In this document: piece after piece, positions 40,601-55,600 of the stretch
How the letters are laid out: each line of letters starts with the position of its first letter
Numbering within the stretch: the first letter of the stretch is position 1
Origin: Siphonodentalium dalli
Lineage: Eukaryota > Mollusca > Scaphopoda > Gadilida > Siphonodentaliidae
NCBI GenBank assembly: GCA_032622095.1
Contig: CP136061.1
Span: 221,065,148 to 221,129,147 of the forward strand
DNA length: 64,000 nt
Direction of reading: 5' to 3'
Position numbers and translations under genes: made by a program
Notes under the pieces: model-generated
The model's input: only the letters and a program-made list of their open reading frames with translations
The model's database searches: none
Told to the model about the DNA's origin: nothing

Positions 40601-43600
40601 AGACATTTACGAACATATTTCTGCCAGTTTTGAATTCGCGCACCAGGGTGCGCCAATTCAAAACTGAGCGAAAAATAGTACTGCGCGAATTTAAATACGA
40701 GTAAGGTAGTTCCCATCTAGAGGTGATCCTAAACATGCCTGTAAGTTTTCAAAACAATTCTTCAATAATTGCGGGCTGCAGGGTGTGCCCGATTAATTCA
40801 TATTTGAAATCCAAGATGGCTGCTGGCGCCATGTTTTTTAACGAATTTTGAAAAAAATCAATGGCTCCCATCTAGAGGTCACCCTGAAGATCCATATGGA
40901 GTTTGATGACGATCGGATGAGATGTGACTTGTGCTAATGGAAATTGTTAATGGACAGACGCACACCCCAACGGACGGATGGCAACAGCTCAAACTTTGAC
41001 TTTGTCAAGTTGAGCTAATAAACGGGTAACGCCCAAAAAAAACATCTCTGTTTCCGATAACGTGGGGAAAATTTTCCAGGCAGGGTTTTTTTTTTTAACC
41101 AGCCATTTGAAGTCACTAAAATAGTGTGGTACACCCCTTTAACATGCATTAAAGAGTTTTTTCATGAAGTGTGAGTTGTTTCTGTCGTACCAGTATTTGC
41201 TACTTAGTCGGTAACATCAAAGAGCCTGCCGTTGATTCGCGTGACCCATGGTTGGTGACACAGTGACCCAGTAAGTGTGTCATTCATAACAGAGTTTTTT
41301 TTTATTTAAAGTGGGTTAAACTCGGGTTTCTGTGAATGCTCAAGGATGCCTATGCATTTTATATTGGTTAATGCTTTCTTCTGGTCAATGGTGATGGCGA
41401 TTTCGACTTTCACCTCGGCATTGTCGTTTGCAGACGCTAATTCCCAGGGCTGATTACGGAATATGGACTGTCATTTTCCCGCCAAAACGCACATGCTTTT
41501 CACTGCTAATTTTGTCGCGAACAGAGCTGCCTTTCAGGCATGGTTTGCACCCAATTCCGCGATTGAATTTAAGGGAGCTACCGGTATAATACATTGTAAT
41601 TTTTAAAATACACAGCCCACAAAATGACGGCATTGGCCGACTGCTGTCTTATTGATATCTGAAATGCGCAATCACATACACTGGCCTATAGAATGATGGG
41701 TCAGTTGTGTATTAGATGGGTGTTTAGTTCTGCTGTTGGGATTGGAAAAACAATAAATATTGACACACAGAAATGTTACTATGGACTTCTGGAAAATTTA
41801 AAAATAATTGAGACCGACAAGAAAATCTCAGCCAGGCCGGGTACCGGAAACAGAGACGTTTTTTATTTTGGCCTGAGACATAGTCTTTTTAGAAGGAATG
41901 GTTTGGGGCAGTCTAATTTTATGCAAATATCAATTTTGAGAGAACCACTAAGTCAGTTTGAAGTTGCTATTGCATTCAGAGAGTAACTTGATTCATGCAG
42001 CGAAGGCTGAATTAATTCACAATGGCAACTAGCAATTATGCATCATGATACGCATTGCATTGTCCATAAAACATCCCGATGTGCATGGCATCAAGAAGTT
42101 CCGCAGACCTAATTTTGAGACAGATATTAATCAGGTAATACTTACATTAGTTAATAAAGGATATTCTTTTTCACCACTGATTTCAGCAGGGGCGTTCACC
42201 AGGATTGTGTATATACACTGTTCTACATGCGTGTGCAGAAAGTTGTTCCATAAATACTTATAATATAAATCCTGAAAAGAAATAAAAGGATGTTTCATCT
42301 GATGCCCAATTCCATGAAATACCTCTCCGACAAATAACAAATAACAAATAACAAATCATTCCAATTTATACTTTTATAACTGAATTAGTATAAAAGGGTT
42401 AAGGAAACTTTAATATTAATAAAATTATTCTCCATCACCTGGTTTGGTTCAAGTCATGTTTCTGGCAGCTATTTTGATATGAAATTCAAGATTTTCAAGG
42501 AGTATTCAGGTTAATAATTCAAGGGTTTTAAACGAGGCAAATACTCAAAATTCAAGGGTTTTCAAGCTCCCACTGGAACCCAGTAACCTTGAAAAAGTAG
42601 AGTGCTGTGATAACAGTATTTATTCCACACCCCGTGGGCATGAGACACATGTATTCAATGGAATACCAACCATTGAATACATAATGTTGTATACCGCAAG
42701 AGGAATACAAGCTGGAACTACTTTGAGTTATATCCAAAGAGCAATGACGTACAGCTTGTTAGCAATCCACTTGGGTGATGAACAGCTAATTTCCGGTTTT
42801 TTTTTCATCCGACTTAAATCACAATAAAAGTAGTTATAGTATCAATGGTAGTCACAGTAAGGGATTAAACATATATATATATTCGTGAGACAGAATAAAC
42901 ACTTTGCCTTGTGTTTGTTCTCCGCTACTCTGCGTAGCCACACATAGTATTTGGGAATGGATATCTAGTTATTGTTGAATTTGCATTTCCCTCTGGTAAT
43001 AATTCTTTGGTAACACACGGACTTTTCAGCCAACTTCAGATGTGTTACGTGCAAAATGATTCATCAATAGAGCATAGTCATTGGCCAATCACAATGAGAG
43101 ATACATAGATACTCGGCCGATTGTTACAACTGTAAACGGTGTGAAATTCATTGCGCGTAATAACCAGTTTATGTACTATTTTAGTCGGTCAAGTATATCA
43201 TTCAGTCAAATGTCACTGTGTTCCGAATGGTTCTATGCATGTTGGCATCTTGCTTTTAGATGTGAAACTCCAATCACGTTATAACCAATGTTTACCTTCT
43301 ATATTGTGTTTATATATTACATTCATTTACAAGGATTTTCAAGGCTGGGACTGGAATTCAAGGGCCATTAAAAAATTATTTTTTTAAGTTAAAGGGTATT
43401 CAAGAATCAGCAGGAACCCCGTCGTCATACAGTTAGGGAACACGTCAGTGAATTTGGATTGATGAATACTAAATAACGAGGGGTTACTACCTGTGTTAAA
43501 ATAGTTTGTGGACATTAAAGCTTTCTTTAATAAATTCTCATTGATGAGAAGTTCCCTTCTGAAGGAAATGTTCAGAAATATTTTTTTAAATGGCCAATTA

Positions 43601-46600
43601 ATATTTTTTTAAATGGCCAATTAATAGGAATCCTGCCTTCTATATACTATCAGATGTAAATTTTTATAGTATTTATTTCCATATTATTGGAAGGTTTAGA
43701 GGGCCACCTACTTAAGACTAATCCCAACACAGTTGTGCTTCCCTTGCCAAACCTCTTACAAGTAGTAAGGTGACTTATAGTAAAGTGACTTACTAGTAAA
43801 GTTCCTATCGTTCCGTTTGCTGCTAGCTCTGTGTTAACTGATGGACTATTGCAGACCACTAGATCAGCAACGAGCCGGGTTATCTGAAGCCGGGTATTAC
43901 CTAGTGGAGGCTCTAGTGTTCCAACTGTTGTTGCCATTGCACTATATCGTTGCTAAAAGATATTATTAAAGAATTGTCTATAGTATGCCAACAAAAAGAA
44001 GTGACACAGTGTTGAAGGTTGAGTGTGAATTAGTTCAGTTTCCGTTCGCCCTATTAGTGCTATGGTAAATGGAAATTGTTTCCCCACATTTTGATTTAGG
44101 TGAAGGAGAAGCAAACGGAAAATCAATTTGCCCGAAATATCGCACCCTGTGTAAATATTTACTCCTTTATTCCGGACAAATTATTGGGTGCGAAACATAA
44201 GGCAATGATTCCCCAAACAATATTCACTGCATGCATATCAATGATGCTGTTTTCTGCCTATTTGGATATTAAAAATAGGAAAATAACTTATTTGGACAAG
44301 ATTATTTGATAATGTGTTTTCGAGACCATAGATTATAAGGCCAAAAAAAATTAATGTTTTGTTTCATGAGCCCCGCCATATTTGATTTCAACCCCCGCTT
44401 TGAACAGTTTTATTGACAGATGTTTAACCCATCCCTCGGCGTTAGTAAATAGCTATGATCGGAATCATAATCTATACTTTTGAAGTTGAATTAAACACAA
44501 ATTCTCAAATTATTGGATTTATGGGTCCTAGTAGCCAAATTCAAACTTGAACTGTATTTTGGGCTAGTAAGGCCCAAAAATTTTTTTTGGTTCTCGGGCA
44601 ATTTTTTTCTTCAAATTAATGAGGGAGGGATGGTTTTATTTTTTTCAGCTGTTATAATAAGTATAGTACACAGTTGTTGGAAGTTCTGACTAAAAAACAA
44701 TTTTCCTCACTTATTCTACCCGTACTTATTATGTACATTACACATATATATTTTAGTTGGAACTTCCAACAAATGTAATGAGTGAACAACATATCTGTTT
44801 AAATTGGTAAATATGATGCCAAATTGTAAAGACTAAAGTATAATAAGACACAAGTTTGTTTTAGACATGGACACATCATGTCAGGGGTAGATCTTATATC
44901 CTCCAATTGTGTGGTGACAAAACAGACATGTGCAACATTAACTTTACCTCATTCAGCATGGTTTGATATCACACACTACAGACCCACTTTCCTATGACTC
45001 GGAGATGTTCCCAACGAACACAACAAACTAAAATTGGTTTATTTCAGTGGTTGTATTGAAAGGGTAAAGCTCAGTTGTGACTGGGCTCTCTTGGTGTTGT
45101 TCGGAGGCAATTTCTCCATTCAAAATACCCTTTAAAAGTAGAAGAAGTGTATATTCAGAGTTTGCATTTACTGGCACAATACACCAGTCCCTTAGCGTTT
45201 AGTTATTGTGTATTTGCAAAGAAACAAGCATGATTGCATGCTCCAATTACCACGCTTAAAAACAAACAGTATGACAAATTTTTGGAAAACCCATTTTTGG
45301 TTTATAAGAATTTTTTTTGTAAACTGGGAAGCGGAACATTAATTCTTAACAGAAACATTAGGTCATCAACAACTGTATTTTTGTTACTTTCAGCAGAGTA
45401 TCATTATATTGTCATATTGGTATAAGAATGTATATCATGGTCAGCTCTCACAGTTGTATAAAAGTAGCAAGCTAGAAAATATTCCAAGTCAAGAAATGGT
45501 CCGGTATATTAAACTCCACATTCCAAATTTTTTACTTTACCAGTACCGTTGGAAATTTTTAATTTAAAATCGAACACAGATGTAATTACAAACAATCAGG
45601 GATTTTTTTGGTCACACTACCTCTCTCTCAGGGACCTGGACAAAGAAAGGTGATAGTTTTATCTCTTTATTAATAAAGTTTGACAGTAGAGTATGTTCAT
45701 GTTTCATAATTTCACTGTTGTCTATAACAGCACACAATTGCCACGCAGTGATGTCAATAAAAACAAGCTACACGGCTATTTTTTCCAATGTGGCAGGGCT
45801 GAGAACAAAACCCTTTTTTTTTTGGCCTAAACTAACATCCAAATTTCATTCCATTCAGTTCAGGCTTACTATAGTTATCATCCCGAAACAAAAATGTATT
45901 GTGGAAGTCCTTTTTTTTTTGGCCTAAACTAACATCCAAATTTCATTCCATTCAGTTCAGGCTTACTATATAGTTATCATCCCGAAACAAAAATAGCTAA
46001 AAGACAGACGAAAAACACAATGTCTTTTTTTTTAAATCGGGTGTATAAAAAGGGGCATAATTCAGTCAAAATTTTGGGGGATATTATTTCTTGAATAACT
46101 TTATTCTCTAATTACTAAGCCTTATGCTACTGAGTAATAGTTAGAACAAAACATACCTTAGGGGGGTTGACAAGCAGATTGTGGAAGTCCTTCAGCCTGG
46201 GAGTGACTGCTTGAAGCATGGTGGCATTTCTCCGAGCTGTGACTTCATTCTCTAATGATATTTGCTCACTAGAATTTTCAGGACTGGAAAAAGATTCATT
46301 GGACATACAACAATTATTATCATCAAAATGATTTAAAGAAAAATACAAATAAGACATGCGTGGTTGAATGTCTTTTTGTACTAGCTGTTAGGGGTAACAA
46401 GGTGGCATTATATTACAGCCCTCTTAATTCAGATTGTTTGGCTTCGGAAATCAGCTACATGTGGCTGATTGCCATAGCCAATTACATGTATTGTAATTAT
46501 AAAGTTTCGTTGAAATAAACGTGGTTGAGGTTTTCACAGCAAAAATAATTGCTGGGCTAAAGTAATCCGTTTCACACGAAATGTGTAAAATTGACCTGGG

Positions 46601-49600
46601 GCAGAAAATATCAACCTCAACTTGTGACCTTCCAAATGACACTTTCTATGACTTCATTAGAAACATTATTTAGTAACTTGTCAATGTGAAACTGAGCAGT
46701 CCTCAAAATTGGCCACAGCAATAAGCATGTTGTGGGAAATGCCTTGGCAATATGTGGCATATAACACATCTGCCACAGCATTAAAGATACGGGCAGCCAT
46801 CAGGATGGGTATAGCTGTTAAAATAGTCACATCCGTTAAAACCACCATAAACAGAAAGAATATTATATAATAGACAGATGTTGTTCTTATACCAATCATA
46901 AATATCGCCTACATTGCATGTTATTATCACGTTTGTATGCTTTGTTATGTAAACAAACATCAAAAATGTTACTGCAAATTATTATGCAATGTTAGGAAAA
47001 TTTGTTTAACTTACTTCATCTGACCTTTGAATTCTAAGAGAGTTTGTATGACAGATAGACCATTTATTATCACAGATTCACATGGCTCACTATCCAGCAT
47101 GTTCGACAACAACCGTGAAATTGTGTCTTCTCTGGAAAAGAAAAGTAAATAACAGTGAAATAATATTTTCTGAGCCAAAAATTTAATAAAATGTATATGG
47201 GAATTGCTGACTTCTCTGCAATAAAGTTAATAAATTATAAATGGCATCCCTGAAATAATGTTTTGTCTTAAAGATCGCAACCACACAAATCTCTAAAATA
47301 AATTTTGATACGCAGATTAGTCAGCAAATAAAATGGACCACAAAATCCTCATTAGATAGTTGAGTTTTCACTGATTAAACTGATTCGTAAAAGTTTTTAT
47401 CATTTATTATCCAAGAATCATTCATTATCAGAAGAGCACAATGCACAAAGTGTTGTAATGCATACATTTTCTCAACAGCAACATTTTAGAATTTTAAGAG
47501 TGGGGGGGGGGGGGGGGGGGGGGGGTGGATATACTTAGAAATGGAAAGAATTTGTGTGACCATAATTGTTCCCACAGGTCAGACAGTTCAAGACCACTAA
47601 AGGTCAGTTCAAGAATTAATTAAGGTTTTTCATGGCCTGAAATTCAATTGCATTTCTCAGCATTATTAAGTTTTACGTGTTTAATGAGCGGTGCATATAG
47701 TCGAAAAACAAGCTTATTCAAGGCCACCAATGGCAATTTGAGCCTTTTCCCCCCCGACGTTCAATGCCCCGCACAGGAACCCTGAAGAATGTCAGAGAAT
47801 GTAACTCACTGTTCAAGTTTGGCAAGTAGTGGGTCTGGTTCACTGTTGTCAATTTCTTCATGCATCTGTGACAGCTGGCCTCGTCCAAGTCGTACAATGT
47901 CACACAGCGATTGAGCTGCATTACAATGGATCTAAACAGAAACAGAATAAACACATTTACATGCATCACTCCAAATAATCTGCACAACCCTTTCACTGTT
48001 TCTCAAAGATAATTATAATAAATAATCTCTCCAGTTATTAAACTTTCTGACTGGAAAAGATAACCGTATTTTAAATTTAGATATCGATATAAATTATATA
48101 ATAATATATAATATTAGCCAATTGTTATTACAGAATTGAATTTATAACTAAAATCTGATAATGTATGTATCTTAACTCGTAAACTACCCTTCCGGCAGTA
48201 CCTCATAATGTGGTAACAGGTAACAAGCAACATCAACTAATAAGAACTAACCTACCTCATCATCCTTATCTGGTTTTATACTGTCAACAAGTCTCTCCAC
48301 AACTTTCTGTTCATTCACCCACTGTCAAATATTCAATATTTATAATAATATTTTACAATAGGTATCAAGAGAGATCATGCACACAAAAAATGACAGGCCG
48401 ATCACAATCAGCAGATGTTAACCCATCCCTTGGCGATAGTAAATTACTATGATCGGAATCATAAATGAGAGTTTTGACGTTGAATTATAGAGTATACTGT
48501 TATGAACTATTATAGACAAATGTACATAACACAAAGTATTGGAATTTATGGGTCACTCGCATGTATAAAAGAGAATGAATGCACTGGTACAGGATCTGTA
48601 ATGCTGCACCACCACAGCCTTGAGTTAAATGTGAAAAAGGTGACATGGAATACTTGGGTTAAGAGAGTCAAATTTAAGTTTACAAGGATAGTGTATCAAA
48701 TTCTACTAACACTCATCAAGATAAAGACACCTCACTGCTGACCCATTAATATCAATTATATAGCAGAGCTGTCAACAAATCACAGACATTGTTTATATTA
48801 ATGCTGGCATCTCTGTTAAACCAATAACATTTATAATGACATCAGGCCATCTGTCGAGTGATATACAGAGCTTTCGTTATTTGCACATTGGCATAAGAGA
48901 CATCAGAAAATAAAATTGCCTTATCAATAGCTAAGTAGTCCAAAGGCATGGGATGGAATTGGGTTTAAAGTCGCTCCAAAACAAATTTACCAGTACATAA
49001 CACAAGATTATGGACGGATTTAAACCAAATTTGGTGTGATGACTCGGGGTACCCTTGGCAGAGTTATAATGGTGTTAGTTTTTTCAAATTTTGTTAACTT
49101 AAATTTTTTTTTTTTTAATTATTTAAACAAAAAATATTTTATTATATATTTTTTTTATTTATTGATTCATATTCATTTTTTTTTTTTGAGTGAATATATT
49201 TTTTTGAAAAAGGGCCATAACTCAGTTAAATATACTCGGATCAAACCCATATTCGAACTCTATCTGTATTTTGGGCTGAGAAACTCACATACCAAATTTG
49301 GTTGCGATCAGATAGAAAATGTTTCAGTTATCGCATTATGTGTAAAGTATCTACGGACGGACGAACGAACGACAAGTGGTCAATCCGGACGTTGACACTA
49401 TGTTTACCATACTATGGTATGGGTAAACATAAAAAGTAAACTGACAGATCGAAAGTTGGATGGAAGGACCAATAAAACAATTCTCACATTCACTGCATGT
49501 CAGAAGATAATAAAATAGAAAGTAGAGCAAATCAAAAGTTTGAACATCGACAGAAATGAAGAATCTCACGAGAATCAAATTTGATTCATGCAAAACATTT

Positions 49601-52600
49601 TGCCAGAATTAAAGCCCGTAGTTAGGGTCCATAAGAGGAAAATTTTCATTTTTATAAGATCCAATTTCCTTGCTTCTAATCGGTAACATTTTCTCTTCAG
49701 AAAAACAACAATATCTCTTGAATTTGTAAAAATATTCTCACTCAATCTCCATTCATAAAAAATCAAGTAGGCCTAAGTCATCATCTCCACAGTTACTGAC
49801 CTTAAAGTTCCAAAAAAATCAGGCTTCCATCGAATTTCTATATACTATCAAGATATTCGCTCTAGCAAAGTTCTTGTTGATACTAATAAGAAATTTGATT
49901 TTTTTGGGACTTTAAGTCCAGTAACTGTGCATCTCCATAGTATAGCATTGACTCATTTCAATTTAAATATTTGAACATTTGACACTTGTTACTAACAGGG
50001 TACATACTACTAATAACAAAACCAATGCACTCTGGCATCCAGAATATCCTGTCAGGCTAGTTCAATATATTCAAAATATTGACCAAATTCCCATTGTCAA
50101 GAAAAAAAATGAAAGGCTCTCTTCTCAGTGAAGGCATTTGATATAATAACACCAAGTTCCGGTGCTAATTGGCACAGTCTTGGAAAATCATGGGAATTCT
50201 CAGTTTCTGCTAGTGCTAAGTACCAGGCAATGTTTAATAGTTTAGTCAAATGGGCTACCCCCTCACGCTCACCACTACCAAACAATGAAATTAGAGTAAG
50301 ATTGTGTTTTGGCACATTCAAACATCAAAGCAGTGTTATGATAAGAGTGTAAACCTAATGACCCATTTTCCAATACATGGAAGCTCAATCGATTAAAACA
50401 GTTTGACGCAAATCAGTGCATATACAGCCCGAAACCACTTGGATTTTCGTGATTGTTATTGTGCGAATATAAGCCCGGATGAACTGACTAGCCATTTGTA
50501 CAGGCACTGCTCTCGTTTGATCAGAAAATCCTCCGATAGTCAGCAGTATGACAAGCTGACTGAAACTTGTTTAATGCAGTGGTGCGAAGCCGTCACAGTA
50601 TAAGTGACCTTACTAGTACTCAAAGGTCATAATTTGGCATGAGATTTGAACAGCGTCGCTTAATCCGACCAAACCAGTGTTGCAGAGAAACTCAATAATC
50701 CACCAACAGCCGATGAACTCATGTGTTGACAATGTTACAAGTCAAATAAGATAACCACTAAACCACCCAGCTCTGTCTCCATCATAATGAATTGTGTCAT
50801 GTTATAATATCACCCATTAAAAAATGCATGCCATAGAAATGATCTGTTGCAAGGTGTGTGTCAACATATATAGAGTCATGGTGAATTACTAAGTCTATTG
50901 TAATCTTGTCGAAATGTCATGTCTCAGAAATGTGCAGGCTTTCTCCCAGGAAGCATGCAGGTTTCCCCCAAATTAAGTCAGATCGTGTTACGTTAATTGT
51001 TTGAATTGGACGCTTTTATCTGGGAGCTACTAATAGTGAGTTCTGATTGGTGCTGCTGACATGGAATCCCGTGGTTCGGGAAATAGACCAGTCTACAACA
51101 TGTAAAGTCTACAACAGGTAATCAGACCCAATATTTATGTACATGTATGTGGGTCTGTCTTTAGTTAACCGAGACTGGGTGTGTGGATGTGTTAGGGTTA
51201 GGGTTAGGGTACTGTAAGGAGCAGTTGTAGATCATAAATGACAGGAGTATAAAATAGGTTGGGATGCAGTTTCAGTGTAAAAATACAAACCTGTACAACA
51301 GCCGTGCGAATTTTGGAAGTTGACAAAAGAGTAATTATCAGTTGCAGGAGTAAGTCCATTATTGCAGACGTTCCAATGTGGAACATAAGTTTATCAATAA
51401 ATGTCTCCTTCGACTTCAGAAAGTTAAAGATCTGAAAGGGAGAGATAAAGTAGGCTACTGTACAGAAAATATAAAGAAATTATGTTCAAATAACTTATGC
51501 TTTCAATAAATAAAGGCATCAATAGTCACATTAGGCCATACACACTTAATAGTTCGTTTCTCAGGGATCGCCGCGTCCCCCAAAAACCTGCGCCTCCCCC
51601 TTATTTATTGGCACCTATAAAATAATAAATATATAAATACCGCATGTCCCGAACCGCCCCAGACCGATAACTTCGTCTTGAAACTTTAAGCAAACTGCAA
51701 ATCTATCCGGACTGCAAATCTATCCGGACTTTACATTCACAAACAAGGGCGGATAATTCTGACGAACTTCCTGTTTAAAATAATAACAAAATGGCGACTT
51801 TGATGAACATTTGTATCGTGCAGAATGCGTCGGAAGGCAAATGGACAATTATATCAGACAACAGATCAAAAACTGTTCCTCAAATGGCTGATGATTTCAT
51901 GTCCACGAAAGACATTGACGATGATTTTGACCTGGTTGTTTCAAAAACGAAAACGGGGGACTTTAACACAGTTGCAGGAGACATCATGATCATGATCATC
52001 ATCATGTTTTCTGAAGTCACGCAATTTTTCGGACGATATTTTCAAATTCGAGTGACCAAATAAGATGTACCAGAGAATAAATCGGGAGAAGTAGTTGATG
52101 TATTCTCGGTGCTGATGACAAGTTGCAAGGAGTTGGTGTTGCCCAGTAAGACAAATGTGAAAAACAAACGTAACAAATTGTGCAATTCATTCATTGACTG
52201 GTTGAAAACAAAGTGGGCTTCCGAAAGGTTAGCGTTGACAGTGTGGGTCGGCAATGTGTGGCTATTGTATGTAATGCACTCTGGTTTGTGGATCAGCACT
52301 ATTCCAAACTTCAAGATTTTTATGAAAGTCTGTTATTAATTAGAAAATAAACTTTTATTTCATAAATTATTGTTGTGATTTAATATTATCAATTCATGTG
52401 TAGTCCAGTGGAACTCCTTCCAATAAAGCTTGATCTGGCTGGTGGTCACCCTGAGTTACATCAAATTTCACCGATGTAGTTTCCACATCTTCTGCCATGA
52501 GTGAATAACTCAAACTGTTTCCTCTATACAACTTCATTACAAATCTAGTTTATTAAGGGGATATATGATGGTCAGCTTCCCTGCTTCAGTATATTGCCCA

Positions 52601-55600
52601 TATCCAGTATTATTCCTCATATCCAGTATTATTCCTTAATATGGGACTCCGATAAATATTATATATATAAATACCTGCCTCACCACAAAATTAATTTGAA
52701 AAAAATAATAAATATAAATAACTGCCTCCCTCATCACTTTGAAAAAAAAAATCCCTGAGAAACAAACTATTAAGTTTATATGGCCTTATATAAGTTACTA
52801 GAAGGTGACCCGACTTCGTCCGGGCTATTCAAAAACCAAATTTCAAGTCGATAGCTCCACCCGTTTCCTAGATCTGGTCTGCGCATGCGCGAAGCTGGTG
52901 TCGCACGTGCTCGGCGACCCGATAAAATTCGTATCCGGGGCAAGATACATTCACATACCAAATTTCAAGTCGATAGCTACACCCGTTTGCGAGATATATA
53001 GCCCAATGTCATTTGCGGATACCTCGGCCGGTGATGAGTTAACGCGACACAGTCAAATGCATCGGCAGGGTGAGAGTTAACGTAATCTAACTTTATGACC
53101 TCTGACGACGTCATAGAAATTACGCATTGATTTTATCCCGATAAAAGCATCGGACCACTTGTACCTAATAATTGAGGCAGATAACTAAAACGGATACATA
53201 CATATTATATATCGTTGGAAAGAGGACACGCCACAGATTCTAACCGTGCAAATTATATGACTGGCAATTTATTATTCGCGCTATATCGAATCGATTTGTG
53301 AGCACCGAACTGAAATATATTAGCGCAAAAACGGCGTAAAAACAGATTTGACCTCCGCACGTGAAAAGTTGACCTCGCACGGACAAATAAATATGCCTAT
53401 GTTCGTCTCCGGCCGAAAACACATCCAAATACCAAATTTCATCGAAATTGGCTTAGTCGTTTTCGAGTCCATCGATTTCAAACAAACACATACACACACA
53501 CACAGATCTTTCAAAATATATAATAGATGAAGACGTTGGACCAATTATAAAATAAAAGTCCGCTAGGCCGCATGTCCTCCGAATAAGGTGGCATTATTTG
53601 ACCGGTGGCTTTTTTAGAAATGACAAATTTGATTCTGGGAACAACCATTGAAACAAACTTTGCTTCCAACTATCTATGTTAGCTATTTCTGAAATTCTGA
53701 ATCACGTAATGACTGACGCAAAATTCATCAGATGTGTACTCAAATTATAAGTCTTCACGCAAAATTCAGCAGACGTAGCCCCGACTCGACTGGGCCCCGC
53801 GTTCTCAAATTATAAATCAACAAGGACCATAATTTTTTTTTTTTTAAATTGAGCAAGGAATTCAATCTAAATGTTTTTTTGTTTTTTTTGAGTGAATATA
53901 TTTTTTCGAAAAAGGGCCATAACTCAGTTTTAAAAAGTCGGATCAAACCCATATTCGAACTCGATCTGTATTTTGGGCTGAATTTGGTGGCGATCAGATA
54001 GAAATTGTTTCAGTTATCGCATTATGCATAAAGTGTCTATGGAAGGACAGACGGATGGACAGACGGACGGATGGACGAATGATCAATCCGAACGTTGACA
54101 CTATGTTTACCATACTAGTATGGTATGGGTAAACATAAAAACTGACATTCTGGGCTGTCTACAAAACAATTGTCAAAGGGAAGCCCAGGAATGTTGGCAA
54201 AACATACCCTTTAATTTATTGTAATATGTTGTGGCACAAGCCTGGAGATAACAGGCATACCATGATCATTGACATGTTGAGACCTACTGAAAATTTTACT
54301 ATGACAGGCTAAAATGATGTTGTACCTGCCATTGTAACAAACCCTAATTTAGCTGATGACCAATCACAGATGATATGCCAAAGTAGTGTTGAAACGACTA
54401 GGGTATTTCATAGTCGACTAGTCGGGGGGCCCTTAGTTGACACCTACTATATATAGAACGATCAAAAACCCACACGGGTTTATCAAAGTATTTTCTTAGA
54501 TCTATATCGATGATCTCCTCATTTCACACCTGTTTGTCATTATAAATTTATTAAAACATGCATATTTATCATTATATTTATCGATGTTGACAGCCTATAG
54601 TGACAGGTAAGTATCATGAACATCACTCATATAATATAATATTGGGGTAAACTTCAGCATTGAAGTTATGTTCGCGAGCGATCCCGACAAAGTGGCAGTC
54701 ATAATATACGATAGAGAGACTTCGAAAAGATGGATGCAACAAACTTCCTAACTTCCGGCGCTTGCGCAGTTTATTTTTCTCCCGATAATATCACAACTCT
54801 AACATTTTATGCAATGTTCAGTGAGCTATTATCCGCTATACCATGTACCCGTTGGTCTACTTTAGGGGTGTATGATTGTATGAGTCAATGACTTGATTAG
54901 AAATCTGACAGACATATTGGCATAATCCAGCACAATATAAACATAATTATACCAGCACCCAGTCAGGAGTGAAGTGAACACGTGGTCACATCAGGAATTG
55001 GTTTGATCTTGTATTAGTCACCACGTCATCAAAACAACATATCTATTGCAACGTTGGACATATAGATTATCGTAGATCAAAGGTGCAGCATTTTGAATAT
55101 GAGAACGTGTACAGTAAATCTGCTGTTCCGACTTAGCCGAACAATGATTGTTCCAATCGAAGAGACATCAAAAGGATCCCGTTTTTCCGGCAAATAACAT
55201 ACTGTAACAGGTCGCTATCCCTCACGCGATGACTGAATATCTAGATCAGAAACATATTTTTATAATACCATAACTGCGACCAGGCAGTCGTATTTTAGGT
55301 TCCATCGCAATCGTTTGTGCGTTATACTCACAGGCAACGATAAATATGGAACTATAATGCATGCATCAATGATTGCTACAATGAAACGATTATCTATAGC
55401 TTTCTGGGAAATATGGCAATTAGTCGACTAGGAGATCGCTAATCGATTATTGCTGAAATTCTAGTTGACGTCACTAGTCGACTAATTGTTTCAACACTAT
55501 GCCAAAGTCAACCAGTAATTTATGGAAACACTGAAGTCATATGAGAATAGGAATGTACAATGTTAGGCTCAATTTATATGATTAACCCTTTACCCAACAA

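Larger units (their letters stand above)
38130..41015 (+). mobile_element. Third copy of the tagctcaactt family, heavily nested
   Basis: Left sequence (tgttacagtcaatagagcaa) and right end (gactttgtcaagttgagcta) match the 8062-10279 family, including 'ccaagatggc' and 'gatgatcggatgag' units. It is interrupted by the TA-flanked insertion at 38766-40706. Confidence 0.65.
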
